Assembly (NCBI RefSeq): GCF_014649695.1
Contig: NZ_BMTN01000024.1
Span: 31,838 to 95,837 of the forward strand
Direction of reading: 5' to 3'
Origin: Streptomyces kurssanovii
Lineage (GTDB): Bacteria > Actinomycetota > Actinomycetes > Streptomycetales > Streptomycetaceae
Length of the DNA: 64,000 bases
Shown here: positions 1 to 9,986 of the stretch, one piece after another
How positions within the stretch are numbered: the stretch's first letter is position 1
Layout of the letters: each line of letters starts with the position of its first letter
Program-made: the position numbers and the translations under genes
Notes under the pieces: model-generated
Seen by the model: the letters and a program-made list of their open reading frames with translations, nothing else
Told to the model about the DNA's origin: nothing
Database searches by the model: none

Positions 1-1
1 C

Positions 2-643
2 CACGCCGGCCAGGTCTGCTCGGCCGGTACCCGGCTCATCGTCGAGGACTCGCTCCATGACGCCTTCGTCGCCGAACTGGTCGCGAGGACCGAGCGGATC
101 CGGCTCGGCAACGGGCTGCACGAGCACACCGAAAGCGGCCCCCTCGTGTCCGCGGAGCACCGGGACAAGGTCGAGGGCTATGTGCGGCTCGGCATCGAGG
201 AAGGGGCGAAACTGGTCGCGGGTGGCAAGCGCCCGGACGAACCTGAGCTGAGCCACGGCTTCTTCTACCGGCCGACGGTGTTCGACGACTGCACGCAGGA
301 CATGCGCATCGTGCAGGAGGAGACCTTCGGTCCCATCCTGACCGTGGAGCGCTTCACCGACGAGGACGGTGCGGTCACCATGGGCAACCACACCGATTAC
401 GGGCTCGCCGGCGCCGTGTGGACCAGGGACGCCGCCCGGGCCGAGCGGGTGGCGAGGCGGCTGCGGCACGGCACGGTCTGGATCAACGACTTCGGCCCGT
501 ACCTGCCCCAGGCTGAATGGGGCGGGTTCAAACGCTCCGGCATCGGCAGGGAACTCGGTCACGAAGGGCTCGCCGAGTACCGCCAGGCCAAGCACATCTA
601 CGAGAACACCGCCCCCGTGCCGCAGCGCTGGTTCGCGCGCTGA
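2..643 (+). CDS. Aldehyde dehydrogenase, C-terminal part (betaine-aldehyde-dehydrogenase-like)
   Basis: The gene enters the window already open and ends with TGA at 641-643, so only about the last 213 residues are seen. The fragment begins at the catalytic cysteine motif GQVCSAGTR. The oxidoreductase domain follows, with EETFGPI and a C-terminal SGIGRELG motif, all typical of NAD(P)-dependent aldehyde dehydrogenases. The YLPQAEWGGFKRSG stretch is close to betaine/aminoaldehyde dehydrogenases, so the substrate is probably an amino-aldehyde such as betaine aldehyde. That assignment is inference. A strong hairpin follows directly, ending the transcript before the dha operon. Confidence 0.9.
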   Translation, partial: HAGQVCSAGTRLIVEDSLHDAFVAELVARTERIRLGNGLHEHTESGPLVSAEHRDKVEGYVRLGIEEGAKLVAGGKRPDEPELSHGFFYRPTVFDDCTQDMRIVQEETFGPILTVERFTDEDGAVTMGNHTDYGLAGAVWTRDAARAERVARRLRHGTVWINDFGPYLPQAEWGGFKRSGIGRELGHEGLAEYRQAKHIYENTAPVPQRWFAR

Positions 644-654
644 GAACCGGAATC

Positions 655-693
655 GAAGTGCCCGGGCAGGCCTCATGTCTGCGCGGGCACTTC
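655..693 (+). terminator. Intrinsic-type terminator hairpin after the aldehyde dehydrogenase
   Basis: The arms GAAGTGCCCGGGCA and TGCGCGGGCACTTC pair over 14 bases with one mismatch around an 11-base loop. The hairpin starts 12 bases after the stop codon. There is no long U tract, as is usual in streptomycetes. Confidence 0.75.
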
Positions 694-955
694 TCGGACC
701 GGCCCCGGCCCCGCACCTCGCGAGCCTTCCGCCGGTGCCTTCCCGGCGAGCCGTTCCGGCGGACTGTACGGAGCGAAGGGCTACAGCCCCCACCACCTGC
801 GACGATGGTGACGTGGCCGCGGCTCGGTGCTCTGCGCGGCGTGCGGCCGTCGGTCACCCTGCCGGGCAGGAGCCGCCCGCAATCTTGCGCTCCTTCGCGA
901 ACCAACGAGAACGTAGCCCAGAAGCCCACCCTGCCGAGCTTCCCAGGAGATACCC
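694..955. other. Intergenic region upstream of dhaK
   Basis: About 260 bases separate the terminator from dhaK. No gene is supported here. It presumably holds the dha operon promoter, but I see no clear operator. Confidence 0.4.
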
Positions 956-1948
956 ATGAGGATGCTGATCAACGTTCCCGAGACCGTGGTCGCGGACGCC
1001 CTCCGCGGGATGGCGGCGGCCCACCCCGACCTGGCCGTGGACGTGGACAACCGGGTGATCGTGCGGCGTGACGCGCCCGTCGCGGGGAAGGTGGCGCTTG
1101 TTTCCGGCGGCGGCTCGGGGCACGAACCGCTGCACGGCGGATTCGTCGGGCACGGCATGCTCGACGGCGCCTGCCCCGGGGAGGTGTTCACCAGCCCGGT
1201 GCCCGACCAGATGGTGCGGGCCGCCGCCGCCGTCGACAGCGGCGAGGGCGTGCTGTTCATCGTGAAGAACTACACCGGTGACGTGCTGAACTTCGACATG
1301 GCGGCCGAACTCGCCGAGGACGAGGGGGTGCGGCTGGGAAAGGTTCTCGTCAACGACGACGTCGCGGTGACCGACAGCCTGTACACCGCCGGACGGCGCG
1401 GCACCGGGGCGACCCTGTTCGTCGAGAAGATCGCCGGGGCCGCCGCGGAGGAGCGGGCACCGCTGGAGCGGGTCGAGGCGATCGGCCGGCAGGTGAACGA
1501 ATCCTCCCGCACCTTCGGCGTGGCGCTCAGCGCGTGCAGCACGCCGTCGAAGGGCGGCCCCACCTTCGATCTTCCCCCGGGGGAGCTGGAGTTGGGCATC
1601 GGCATCCATGGCGAGCCGGGGCGGGAGCGGCGCCCGATGATGACGTCGCGGGAGATCGCCGACTTCGCCGTCGACGCCGTACTGGAGGACCTGCGACCCT
1701 CCGGCCCGGTGATCGCGCTGGTCAACGGGATGGGCGCGACGCCGCTGCTGGAGCTGTACGGGTTCAACGCCGAGGTCCAGCGCGTGCTGGCGGAGCGGGA
1801 CGTGGCGGTGGCCCGGACGCTCGTCGGCAACTATGTGACCTCTCTCGACATGGCCGGCGCCTCGGTGACGCTCTGTCAGGTGGATGAGGAGCTGCTCAGG
1901 CTGTGGGACGCGCCGGTGCAGACGCCGGGGCTGCGCTGGGGACGCTGA
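956..1948 (+). CDS. dhaK: Dihydroxyacetone kinase subunit DhaK
   Basis: This 330-residue protein has the length and motifs of DhaK, the substrate-binding subunit of PTS-dependent dihydroxyacetone kinase. The phosphate/glycine loop SGGGSGHEP lies near residues 50-58. His218, in GIGIHGEPG, is the residue that holds dihydroxyacetone as a hemiaminal in the family. DhaK works with DhaL (ADP cofactor) and DhaM (phosphoryl donor) to phosphorylate dihydroxyacetone in the cytoplasm. GGAG lies seven bases upstream of the ATG. dhaL follows 55 bases downstream, so this is the first gene of a dhaKLM operon. Confidence 0.95.
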   Translation: MRMLINVPETVVADALRGMAAAHPDLAVDVDNRVIVRRDAPVAGKVALVSGGGSGHEPLHGGFVGHGMLDGACPGEVFTSPVPDQMVRAAAAVDSGEGVLFIVKNYTGDVLNFDMAAELAEDEGVRLGKVLVNDDVAVTDSLYTAGRRGTGATLFVEKIAGAAAEERAPLERVEAIGRQVNESSRTFGVALSACSTPSKGGPTFDLPPGELELGIGIHGEPGRERRPMMTSREIADFAVDAVLEDLRPSGPVIALVNGMGATPLLELYGFNAEVQRVLAERDVAVARTLVGNYVTSLDMAGASVTLCQVDEELLRLWDAPVQTPGLRWGR

Positions 1949-2003
1949 GGGCCTGGCGTCTCGAAATCACACCGTCCGAACCGACCCATCCCAGGGAGTT
2001 CTT

Positions 2004-2627
2004 GTGCTCGACGCCGAATTCTTCCGCCGTTGGCTGGCCGCTGTCGCCGCCTCGGTGGACCGGGAGGCGGACCGACTGACCGAGCTGGACTCGGCGATCG
2101 GCGACGCGGACCACGGCAGCAACCTCAGGCGGGGGTTCACGGCTGTCGTGGCGGTCCTGGAGAAGGAGCCCCCGGCGACGCCGGGCGCCGTGCTGATGCT
2201 GGCCGGGCGGCAGCTCGTGTCGACGGTCGGCGGGGCGTCGGGCCCCCTGTACGGGACGCTGCTGCGGCGCACCGGCAAGGCGCTGGGAGACGACGCCGAG
2301 GTGACACCGGGGCAGCTGGCCGAGGCGCTGCGGGCCGGTGTCGCCGCCGTGGCCCAGCTCGGCGGGGCGAAGGCCGGTGACAAGACGATGCTGGACGCCC
2401 TCGAGCCGGCGGTAGCGGCGCTCGGCGACACCACGGAGTCGTTCGCGGCTGCCCGCGAGGCCGCGGATCGGGGCGCGTCGGCCACCGTGCCCTTGCAGGC
2501 GCGCAAGGGCAGGGCGAGCTATCTCGGTGAACGGAGCATCGGCCACCAGGACCCGGGCGCCACATCGTCGGCGCTGCTGCTGGCGGCGCTCGCCGAGACG
2601 GCGGACGCGGCGGAGGGAACGGCCTGA
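2004..2627 (+). CDS. dhaL: Dihydroxyacetone kinase subunit DhaL
   Basis: This is a 207-residue DhaL, the ADP-binding subunit that passes a phosphoryl group to dihydroxyacetone held on DhaK. The ADP/Mg-binding motif DSAIGDADHGSN is near the N-terminus, and the family motifs GGASGPLYGT and GDKTMLDAL follow. I chose the GTG at 2004 because GGGAG lies just upstream and the protein then begins at the usual family position. An upstream in-frame start at 1884 would overlap dhaK and add non-family residues. The stop overlaps the dhaM start (TGATG), indicating translational coupling. Confidence 0.93.
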   Translation: MLDAEFFRRWLAAVAASVDREADRLTELDSAIGDADHGSNLRRGFTAVVAVLEKEPPATPGAVLMLAGRQLVSTVGGASGPLYGTLLRRTGKALGDDAEVTPGQLAEALRAGVAAVAQLGGAKAGDKTMLDALEPAVAALGDTTESFAAAREAADRGASATVPLQARKGRASYLGERSIGHQDPGATSSALLLAALAETADAAEGTA

Positions 2628-3037
2628 TGAGCGGCGGCAAGCAGGTCGGCATCGTGCTGGTCTCGCACAGCGGGGAGGTCGCCACCGCGGTCGCCGAACT
2701 GGCCAAGGGGCTCGCGGGCGGCGGCGCTACGGCCCCGGTGGCCGCGGCGGGCGGCACGCCCGACGGGGGCCTCGGCACGAGCTCCGAACTGATCACGGCC
2801 GCGGCGGAGCAGGTCGACGGCGGCGCGGGCGTCGCCGTCCTCGTCGACCTGGGCAGCGCCGTCCTGACGGTCAAGGCACTGCTGGCCGAGGGTGACGAAC
2901 TTCCCGCCGGTACCCGCCTGGTGGACGCGCCGTTCGTGGAGGGCGCGGTCGCGGCCGTGGTGACGGCCTCCGCGGGCGCCGACCTGGACGCTGTGGAGGC
3001 CGCGGCGTCGGAGGCGTACGGCTACCGCAAGCAGTGA
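2627..3037 (+). CDS. dhaM: PTS-dependent dihydroxyacetone kinase phosphotransferase subunit DhaM
   Basis: This 136-residue protein is a single EIIA-mannose-type domain, the short form of DhaM found in actinobacteria. E. coli DhaM has extra HPr and EI-like domains. His14 in the VLVSHSGE motif is the expected phosphorylation site, receiving phosphate from HPr and passing it to ADP on DhaL. The motif VLVDLGSAV is also conserved. The start overlaps the dhaL stop by one base. The phosphoryl donor would be the general PTS encoded elsewhere (inference). Confidence 0.93.
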   Translation: MSGGKQVGIVLVSHSGEVATAVAELAKGLAGGGATAPVAAAGGTPDGGLGTSSELITAAAEQVDGGAGVAVLVDLGSAVLTVKALLAEGDELPAGTRLVDAPFVEGAVAAVVTASAGADLDAVEAAASEAYGYRKQ

Positions 3038-3135
3038 CGGACGGGCGGTTCGGCGGCGGGTGTGGCGAACGGCTCACCCCGCCGCCCCCGGGTGCGCCCA
3101 TGCGCGGCTTGTGATGTCGCTGGTCGGCGCATTAC

Positions 3136-3313
3136 TGTCACGGGGCCTTGGTGTTCGGGAAACCGGTGCGGTACCGGTGCGGCCCTCGCCACTGTGATCG
3201 GGAAGTCCGGCTCCACCCCCTCACGGGGAGCCACTGGGACACCGCGTGAACGCGCGGTGCCCGGGAAGGCGGAGTCCGGGCGGCATGACCCGTCAGCCAG
3301 GAGACCGGCCAGG
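3136..3313 (+). promoter_or_regulatory. Cobalamin (B12) riboswitch upstream of cbiM
   Basis: The leader shows the cobalamin riboswitch core in order. A GGGAA-CCGGTGC stretch is near 3158-3170, GCCACTGTGA near 3188, GCCACTGGG near 3230, CCCGGGAAGGCGG near 3260, and the B12-box-like CAGGAGACCGGCC at 3298-3310. It ends about 45 bases before the cbiM start. Family knowledge says adenosylcobalamin binding represses downstream cobalt or B12 genes. Here that would switch off cobalt uptake when B12 is sufficient. Confidence 0.92.
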
Positions 3314-3357
3314 GTGCGTTGTCCATCCACGAGGTGCTGGAGAGGGTCTCCCACATC

Positions 3358-4047
3358 ATGCATATAGCCGAGGGGTATCTGCCCCCGCTGCACGCGGTCG
3401 CCTGGGGCGTCGCGTCGGCCCCGTTCGTCGTCCACGGCGTACGGGCCCTGGACCGCGAGGTCCGGTCCAATCCCGAATCGACGTTGCTGCTCGGCGCGTC
3501 AGGGGCGTTCACGTTCGTCCTGTCGGCGCTGAAGATCCCGTCGGTGACGGGCAGCTGCTCGCACCCGACCGGCACGGGCCTCGGGGCCATTCTGTTCAGA
3601 CCGCCGATCATGGCGGTGCTCGGCACCATCACCCTGCTGTTCCAGGCCCTGTTGCTGGCCCACGGCGGACTCACCACGCTGGGCGCGAACGTCTTCTCCA
3701 TGGCGGTCGTCGGGCCGTGGGCGGGATACGGGCTGTACCGGCTGCTGCGCCGCTTCGACGTGCCGCTGATGGTGAGCGTGTTCTTCGGCGCGTTCGTCGC
3801 CGACCTGTCCACGTACTGCGTCACCAGCGTGCAGTTGGCGCTGGCCTTCCCCGACCCGGGCAGTGGCATCCCGGGCGCGCTCGCGAAGTTCGGCGGCATC
3901 TTCGCCGTCACGCAGCTCCCGCTGGCGGTCAGCGAGGGGCTGCTCACCGTGCTGGTGATGCGGCTGCTCAGCCGGTCCAGCCACGGCGAACTGACCAGGC
4001 TCGGTGTGCTGGCCACGGGTGCGAAGAAGGAGGCGTCGGCCCGATGA
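3358..4047 (+). CDS. cbiM: Cobalt ECF transporter substrate-capture protein CbiM
   Basis: The 229-residue integral membrane protein starts [10 protein letters not shown]. In CbiM the N-terminal Met-His2 pair is part of the cobalt-binding site, so the mature N-terminus is functionally fixed. I therefore chose the ATG at 3358, preceded by GGAGAGGG, over an upstream TTG at 3319. The conserved SCSHPTGTG segment and about six hydrophobic helices match CbiM. It captures Co(II) for the CbiMNQO importer that supplies cobalamin synthesis. It is the first gene after the B12 riboswitch, and its stop overlaps the next start (ATGA). Confidence 0.93.
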   Translation: MHIAEGYLPPLHAVAWGVASAPFVVHGVRALDREVRSNPESTLLLGASGAFTFVLSALKIPSVTGSCSHPTGTGLGAILFRPPIMAVLGTITLLFQALLLAHGGLTTLGANVFSMAVVGPWAGYGLYRLLRRFDVPLMVSVFFGAFVADLSTYCVTSVQLALAFPDPGSGIPGALAKFGGIFAVTQLPLAVSEGLLTVLVMRLLSRSSHGELTRLGVLATGAKKEASAR

Positions 4048-4454
4048 GCCGGAACGCGAGGATCAACACACTGCTGCTGCTCGCCGTCGCGGCGCTGGCC
4101 GTGCTGCCGCTCGTCCTGGGGCTCGGGGACCACAAGGAGGAGCCGTTCACCGGGTCCGACGGCGAGGCGGAGGCGGCGATCACGGAACTCGAGCCGGACT
4201 ACGAGCCGTGGTTCTCCCCCCTGTACGAACCGCCGTCCGGCGAGATCGAGTCGGCGCTGTTCTCCCTCCAGGCCGCGCTCGGCGCGGGCGTCCTGGCGTA
4301 CTACTTCGGGCTGCGCAGGGGCCGTCGTCAGGGCGAGGAGCGGGCGGCGGCGGCCGAGCCGGCCGGTGACGGGACGCCGGACGACCCGGCACCCGGTCCC
4401 TCGGTCCCCGGCTCGCGGAGCGAGGGCCCGGACACCGCGACGACGGTGCCCTAG
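4044..4454 (+). CDS. cbiN: Cobalt transporter accessory protein CbiN
   Basis: This 136-residue protein has two hydrophobic segments, near residues 9-27 and 75-95. They flank an acidic extracytoplasmic loop with the [14 protein letters not shown] motif, diagnostic of CbiN. CbiN associates with CbiM and is needed for cobalt transport. The C-terminal 40 residues are Pro/Asp-rich and longer than in classical CbiN. The start overlaps the cbiM stop by four bases, and cbiQ starts five bases after this stop. Confidence 0.88.
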   Translation: MSRNARINTLLLLAVAALAVLPLVLGLGDHKEEPFTGSDGEAEAAITELEPDYEPWFSPLYEPPSGEIESALFSLQAALGAGVLAYYFGLRRGRRQGEERAAAAEPAGDGTPDDPAPGPSVPGSRSEGPDTATTVP

Positions 4455-4459
4455 CGCCG

Positions 4460-5205
4460 ATGCTGCCCATCGACGCGGCGGCGCACAGCAGTCGCTGGCG
4501 CCGCCGCCATCCCTGTGAGAAGGCTGTCCTGGGCCTGGGGCTGACCGTCACGGCCGTCTGTCTGCCGCCCTGGCCGGGTGCCGTCCTCGTCGCCGCCGCG
4601 ACAGTTGCGATCCTGCTCGGACCGGCCGGTGTGGCACCGCGCCAACTGTGGCGGGCATTCCGCATTCCGCTCGGATTCTGTGTCACCGGAGCCGTGCCGC
4701 TGCTGTTCGCGGTGGGCGGTCCGGACGGCATGGTGGCCTTCGCGCCCGGCGGACCCGGGGACGCGGCGCGGCTGCTGCTGCGCACCTCCGCCGCGTCGCT
4801 GGGTGTGCTGCTGTTCGCGTTCACGACACCCGTGTCGGACGTGCTGCCCCGGCTGGTCCGCGCGGGCGTGCCGCCGGCCGTGGTGGACGTGGCGCTCGTG
4901 ATGTACCGGATCAGCTTTCTGCTGCTGGACGCCGTCGCCAACATCCGCCAGGCGCAGGCCGCCCGTCTCGGCCATGCGAGCAGGGCGGCCGCCTGGCGGT
5001 CGCTGGCCGGCCTCGGCGCGACCGCTTTCGTGCGCGCCTTCGACCGGGCCGGCCGGTTGCAGGCCGGGCTCGCGGGCCGGGGATACGACGGCACTCTGCG
5101 GGTGCTGGTGCCGCGGGCGACGGTGTCACGACCGTTCCTCGCCATGGTCGCCGCGCTGCTGTCCGGGATCGTCGCCCTCACTCTCGTACTCGAAAGGTGT
5201 CTGCC

Positions 5206-5209
<4 letters not shown>
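4460..5209 (+). CDS. cbiQ: Cobalt ECF transporter T component CbiQ
   Basis: This 249-residue membrane protein has four to five hydrophobic segments and the ECF T-component signature near residues 170-215 (QAARLGHASR and AGLAGRGYDG). These Ala-Arg-Gly motifs couple to the ATPase. The protein transmits ATP hydrolysis by CbiO to the CbiM substrate-binding unit. It sits between cbiN and cbiO, overlapping cbiO by four bases (ATGA), which supports one operon under the upstream riboswitch. Confidence 0.92.
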
Positions 5210-6084
<875 letters not shown>

Positions 6085-6268
6085 CCGGGCGTGATGTGAA
6101 ACCCCGGAGTCGCCTGGTCGTCTCGTCACCGCGGTCGGCACCCCAGGGCGCACTCGTCCGGCCGCGGAAGGTTTCACAGCTGCCGGCGTGTGCCGTCCCC
6201 CTCCCGCCGGAACGGCCGGTGCGCGGTGGCCGCATGCTCGCTCGGCGCGGCGTGGAAGGATGGGCCCC

Positions 6269-7297
6269 ATGTGGTCGCGACTGCCGTTCGGGGACGGATT
6301 ACGGGCCGAGCTGGGATCGCCCAGGCGCTCTCGCAGACTGGACAGCAGCCCTCGTTCGCGCGTGTGGCGCGTCGAGTTGCCGGCGGCGACTGCGGTGGTG
6401 AAGCAGATCGTCGGCGGCCCTGACGCCGACGAGCGGTACGCCCGCGAGGTGGCCGCCCTGCGGCTCGCCACCCGAGCCGAACCTCCCGTGGTGCCCGCGT
6501 TGCTGGCCACCGATCCCGGCGCACGGGTTTTGGTGCTGGAGCATCTGGACCACCGACACCCGGCCGGCGACTGGATCGTCGACTACGCGGCCGCCTTGGC
6601 ACGGCTGCATGCCACCGGCCGTGCGGAGGACGTCGGGGCACTTCCCCGGTGGCAGGGCCCGAACCGGGCCGACGTCGAGTCCTTCCTGCGGCTCGCCGAA
6701 GCGCTGGAGGTCCCTGTCCCGCCTGGCGTGTCCGGTGAGCTCGACGACCTCGTGAACCGGCTCGGCCATGCTTCCGGGTTCGCTCTTCTCCACGGGGATC
6801 CCTGTCCCGGCAATGATCTCCACACCGCCGCGGGGGTCAGATTCATCGACTTCGAGCAAGCGTCACTGGGCAGCGGTCTGATGGAACTCGCCTACCTGCG
6901 CATCGGCTTCCCGACCTGCTGGTGCGTCACGTCGGCGTCGGAGCCACTGCTGGACCGGGCGGAGAGCGCATACCGCGAGGAGTGGCGCGCCGCGACCGGC
7001 TCCGAAACCCAGGACGGGCTCGCCGACGCGTGCGCCGGCTGGCTGCTCCGCGGCGACGCGCTGGTCGAACGGGCACACCGTGAAAGCACCGATCATCTGG
7101 CCCGCGTTCCGCACCAGGACTGGACGTGGGGCACCGCGACCGCCCGGCAACGGCTCGTCCACCGGCTCGGGGTGGTCGGCCGGGTGACGGCCGACCACAC
7201 GTCCCTCAGCGGCGTGGGCAGCCTCAGCACCGCCATGCGCCGACGCATGCTCGCTCACTGGCCGGGCCTTCGGCCCGTACCGGCACAGCGCCCCTAG
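6269..7297 (+). CDS. Aminoglycoside phosphotransferase (APH)-fold family protein
   Basis: This 342-residue protein has the kinase-like APH fold. The Brenner motif LLHGDPCPGNDLH supplies the catalytic Asp and Mg-binding Asn, and the following IDFEQA supplies the metal-binding Asp (DFE in place of DFG). An N-terminal ATP-lobe segment VWRVELPAATAVVKQ precedes them. The start ATG at 6269 has GGAAGGA eight to nine bases upstream; an ATG at 6260 sits right on that site and is less likely. The substrate is unknown. Such proteins phosphorylate antibiotics, choline or other small molecules. It stands alone between the cobalt operon and a copper oxidase. Confidence 0.8.
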   Translation: MWSRLPFGDGLRAELGSPRRSRRLDSSPRSRVWRVELPAATAVVKQIVGGPDADERYAREVAALRLATRAEPPVVPALLATDPGARVLVLEHLDHRHPAGDWIVDYAAALARLHATGRAEDVGALPRWQGPNRADVESFLRLAEALEVPVPPGVSGELDDLVNRLGHASGFALLHGDPCPGNDLHTAAGVRFIDFEQASLGSGLMELAYLRIGFPTCWCVTSASEPLLDRAESAYREEWRAATGSETQDGLADACAGWLLRGDALVERAHRESTDHLARVPHQDWTWGTATARQRLVHRLGVVGRVTADHTSLSGVGSLSTAMRRRMLAHWPGLRPVPAQRP

Positions 7298-7604
7298 AGA
7301 CGGGCCGGCGCCTTCGGGCGAGGCCTGTGGAGGCCCCGGCTGCTGCCGGCTGAGCACGGCCACCCGGCCGGCAGGTACGCCCGGGCCCTCGCCGGTGATG
7401 CCGCACACGCACGCCGGCCTGCCCTCCGTGGTGCGACCCGCCGTCATGAACATTGTTCCGCCAGCACCACAGGGAGGACATACACCGTCTTACCGGATGT
7501 TTTGGGCATGATGCTCCATGCTGGTTCGTGCCCCGTCAGGCCCCGCCCCGGGGCGCCGTCCCCCTCGGCCGGGGCGGACCCGCGGATCCGACCGACGGAG
7601 GACC

Positions 7605-9302
7605 ATGTACAGCCAGGATCACACCCGTCCGACCTCTCCGACCCGGCGTGCCGTACTCGGCGCAGGGATCGCAGCGGCGGGATCCGCGCTGTCCACTGCC
7701 TGCTCGGGCAGCGGCGCGGACCGCGCGGGCGGCGCCGGACGGGAGGCCGACCACCTTGGCGCCGAAGGCTCCGGCGTCGCGGACGGCAAGGAGCTCCGGC
7801 CCACGTGGACACCCAGCCCTGAAGGCAAGCTCCGCGGTCTTACTGTCACGGCCACGCCGGCCACGGTCGGGATCGGCGGCGGACGCACCGTCAGGACCTG
7901 GACGTACGGCGGCGAACTGCCGGGCAAGGAGGTGCGGATCAGCGCCGGCGACACGCTTCGGCTGACGCTCGCCAACCATCTGCCCGAACCCACCACGGTG
8001 CACTGGCACGGGATCGCCCTGAGCAACGACATGGACGGCGTGCCCGAGGTGACGCAGCCGCCCATCAAGCCGGGCGGCTCGTTCACCTACCGCTTCCGGG
8101 CGCCGCACCCCGGCACGTACTGGTTCCACCCGCACCTGGGCCTGCAGACCGACCGCGGGATGTACGCGCCGTTGATCGTGGACGACCCCCACGAGCCGCT
8201 CTCCTACGACGCGGAATGGATCGTCCTGCTGGACGACTGGGTCGACGGGGTCGGCGGCTCCAGCCCCGAGGACGTCTTCGACCAGCTCCGCAAGGGCAAG
8301 CCCGCCATGGGCCACGGCTCCGCCCACAAGCGTGGGGGTGGTCGCGGAGCCGGGACCGTACCGTCCAGACCCTCAGGGGGAGTCGCGGCCGGGTACGGTC
8401 CGCGGGCGGCCCGCGGGCCGGAGCGGGACGACGCCTCCCCCGCGCCGGATCGGAGGAAGGGGCCGGGCCGGCTGATGACGGGTGCCCGCAGCCCGTTGCT
8501 CGGGGGCCACGCCGGCGACGTCGCCTACCCGCACTACCTGGTCAATGGACGCACACCTGACGACCCGGCCCAGTTCAGGGCCAGGGCCGGCGACCGGATC
8601 CGGCTGCGCATCATCAACGCGGGCGCCGAGACGCCGTTCCGTGTGGCACTCGGCGGCCACCGGATGACGATCACCCACAGCGACGGCTTCCCCGTGCGGC
8701 ACCACCGGACCGACTCGCTGCTCCTCGGCATGGGCGAACGGTACGACGCACTGATCACCGCGAAGGACGGCGTCTTCCCTCTCACCGCACTCGCCGAAGG
8801 CAAGAACGGCGCCGCCATGGCCGTCCTGCGTACGGCAGGAGGCGCACTGCCCGGTCCCACCACCCGCCCCGCCGAACTGTGGCGCGAGGTTCTGCCGTCA
8901 GCGCGCCGGCTCAGGCCCCACGAATCCGTCGAACTCGACCGGCGCAGGCCCGATCGGATCCTCAAACTCACCTTCACCGGGGGCATGAAGGACTACGACT
9001 GGGGCATCGACCACCGCCCCTACTCGCCCGACCGCGTCCACCGCGTCGAACGGGGTGAACGCGTACGCCTCGTCGTCGTCAACGCGACCGACATGTGGCA
9101 CCCAGTCCATCTCCACGGCCACACCTACGCCCTCGCCGGCATCGACTCACGAGGGGCCCGCAAGGACACGGCCACCGTCCTGCCGCACAACAAGGTCGTC
9201 CTCGACTTCGACGCCGACAATCCCGGGTCGTGGATGCTCCACTGCCACAACATCTACCACTCGGAATCCGGCATGATGACCACGCTGACCTACCGCACGT
9301 GA
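7605..9302 (+). CDS. Tat-exported multicopper oxidase
   Basis: The 565-residue protein begins with a twin-arginine signal (TRRAVLGAGIAAAG) followed by a lipobox-like LSTACSG, so it is probably exported folded and possibly lipid-anchored. All four copper-binding clusters are visible: HWHG (TVHWHGIAL), HPH (GTYWFHPHLG), HLHGH (HPVHLHGHTY) and HCH with axial Met (WMLHCHNIYHSESGMM). Such enzymes oxidise phenols or metal ions with reduction of oxygen to water. A Gly/Arg/Pro-rich insertion of about 65 residues sits between the first and second cupredoxin domains. GGAGGA lies just before the ATG. The upstream in-frame ATG at 7518 lacks such support. Confidence 0.9.
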   Translation: MYSQDHTRPTSPTRRAVLGAGIAAAGSALSTACSGSGADRAGGAGREADHLGAEGSGVADGKELRPTWTPSPEGKLRGLTVTATPATVGIGGGRTVRTWTYGGELPGKEVRISAGDTLRLTLANHLPEPTTVHWHGIALSNDMDGVPEVTQPPIKPGGSFTYRFRAPHPGTYWFHPHLGLQTDRGMYAPLIVDDPHEPLSYDAEWIVLLDDWVDGVGGSSPEDVFDQLRKGKPAMGHGSAHKRGGGRGAGTVPSRPSGGVAAGYGPRAARGPERDDASPAPDRRKGPGRLMTGARSPLLGGHAGDVAYPHYLVNGRTPDDPAQFRARAGDRIRLRIINAGAETPFRVALGGHRMTITHSDGFPVRHHRTDSLLLGMGERYDALITAKDGVFPLTALAEGKNGAAMAVLRTAGGALPGPTTRPAELWREVLPSARRLRPHESVELDRRRPDRILKLTFTGGMKDYDWGIDHRPYSPDRVHRVERGERVRLVVVNATDMWHPVHLHGHTYALAGIDSRGARKDTATVLPHNKVVLDFDADNPGSWMLHCHNIYHSESGMMTTLTYRT

Positions 9303-9440
9303 CCCGCCACCAGCGCCCGGCTGCCGTGTCCTTGGACCCGCTCGGCGCCTGCCTCCGGGGTCGGAAGGCGCGACGGTGCATGTCGGCGGGAATCGACCAC
9401 GCCGCGAGCGACGGACCCCGACCCCGGTCCTTCCGGCCTG

Positions 9441-9779
9441 CCTCACCGTGAGCGTGGCGTCCAGATCCAGTCCTGGGGCGGGTTCGCCGAGGGGAGGAAC
9501 AACCTGTTCACCGACCCGCTGCTGCGCGGGATCGGCGAGAAGCACGGCAGGTCCGTGGCGCAGGTCGTGCTGCGCTGGCTCGTCCAGCGCGGCGTCGTCG
9601 CGATCCCGAAGTCGGTCCGGGCCGAGCGGATGGCGGAGAACATCGACGTCTTCGACTTCGAACTCACCGACGACCAGATGGCCGCCATCGCCACCCTGGA
9701 CACCGGGTCCTCGCTGTTCTTCGACCACCGCGACCCGGCCATGGTCGCCCGGCTCGCGAAGAGCCGCCTCGAAGCCTGA
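9441..9779 (+). pseudogene. Aldo/keto reductase, 5'-truncated remnant
   Basis: The frame encodes only the last 110 or so residues of an NADP-dependent aldo/keto reductase. Visible are [17 protein letters not shown], then [18 protein letters not shown] (the cofactor 2'-phosphate-binding IPKS motif) and the family C-terminal helix. Intact relatives are about 280 residues with a catalytic Asp-Tyr-Lys-His in the missing part. No start codon with a ribosome site restores the barrel. The break lies near 9440, just after the multicopper oxidase, so this is an old deletion junction. Confidence 0.8.
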
Positions 9780-9986
9780 CCCGGTGGGGGATGGGGCCGG
9801 GGCCCCGACATCCGGGCACGGCGCCCGTTCCGGCCGTTCCGGATGCCGAATGGGCCGGGAGACCGGACCATCCAATCAGTGGCGTGTGTGAGGACAGAAG
9901 CGGCACCGGGCGTGGCTACCCGCCATGTGCGCAGGTCGGCGTACCACGCGGACCCGCGGGTACACGCGCACCACCGAGGAGGTTCT

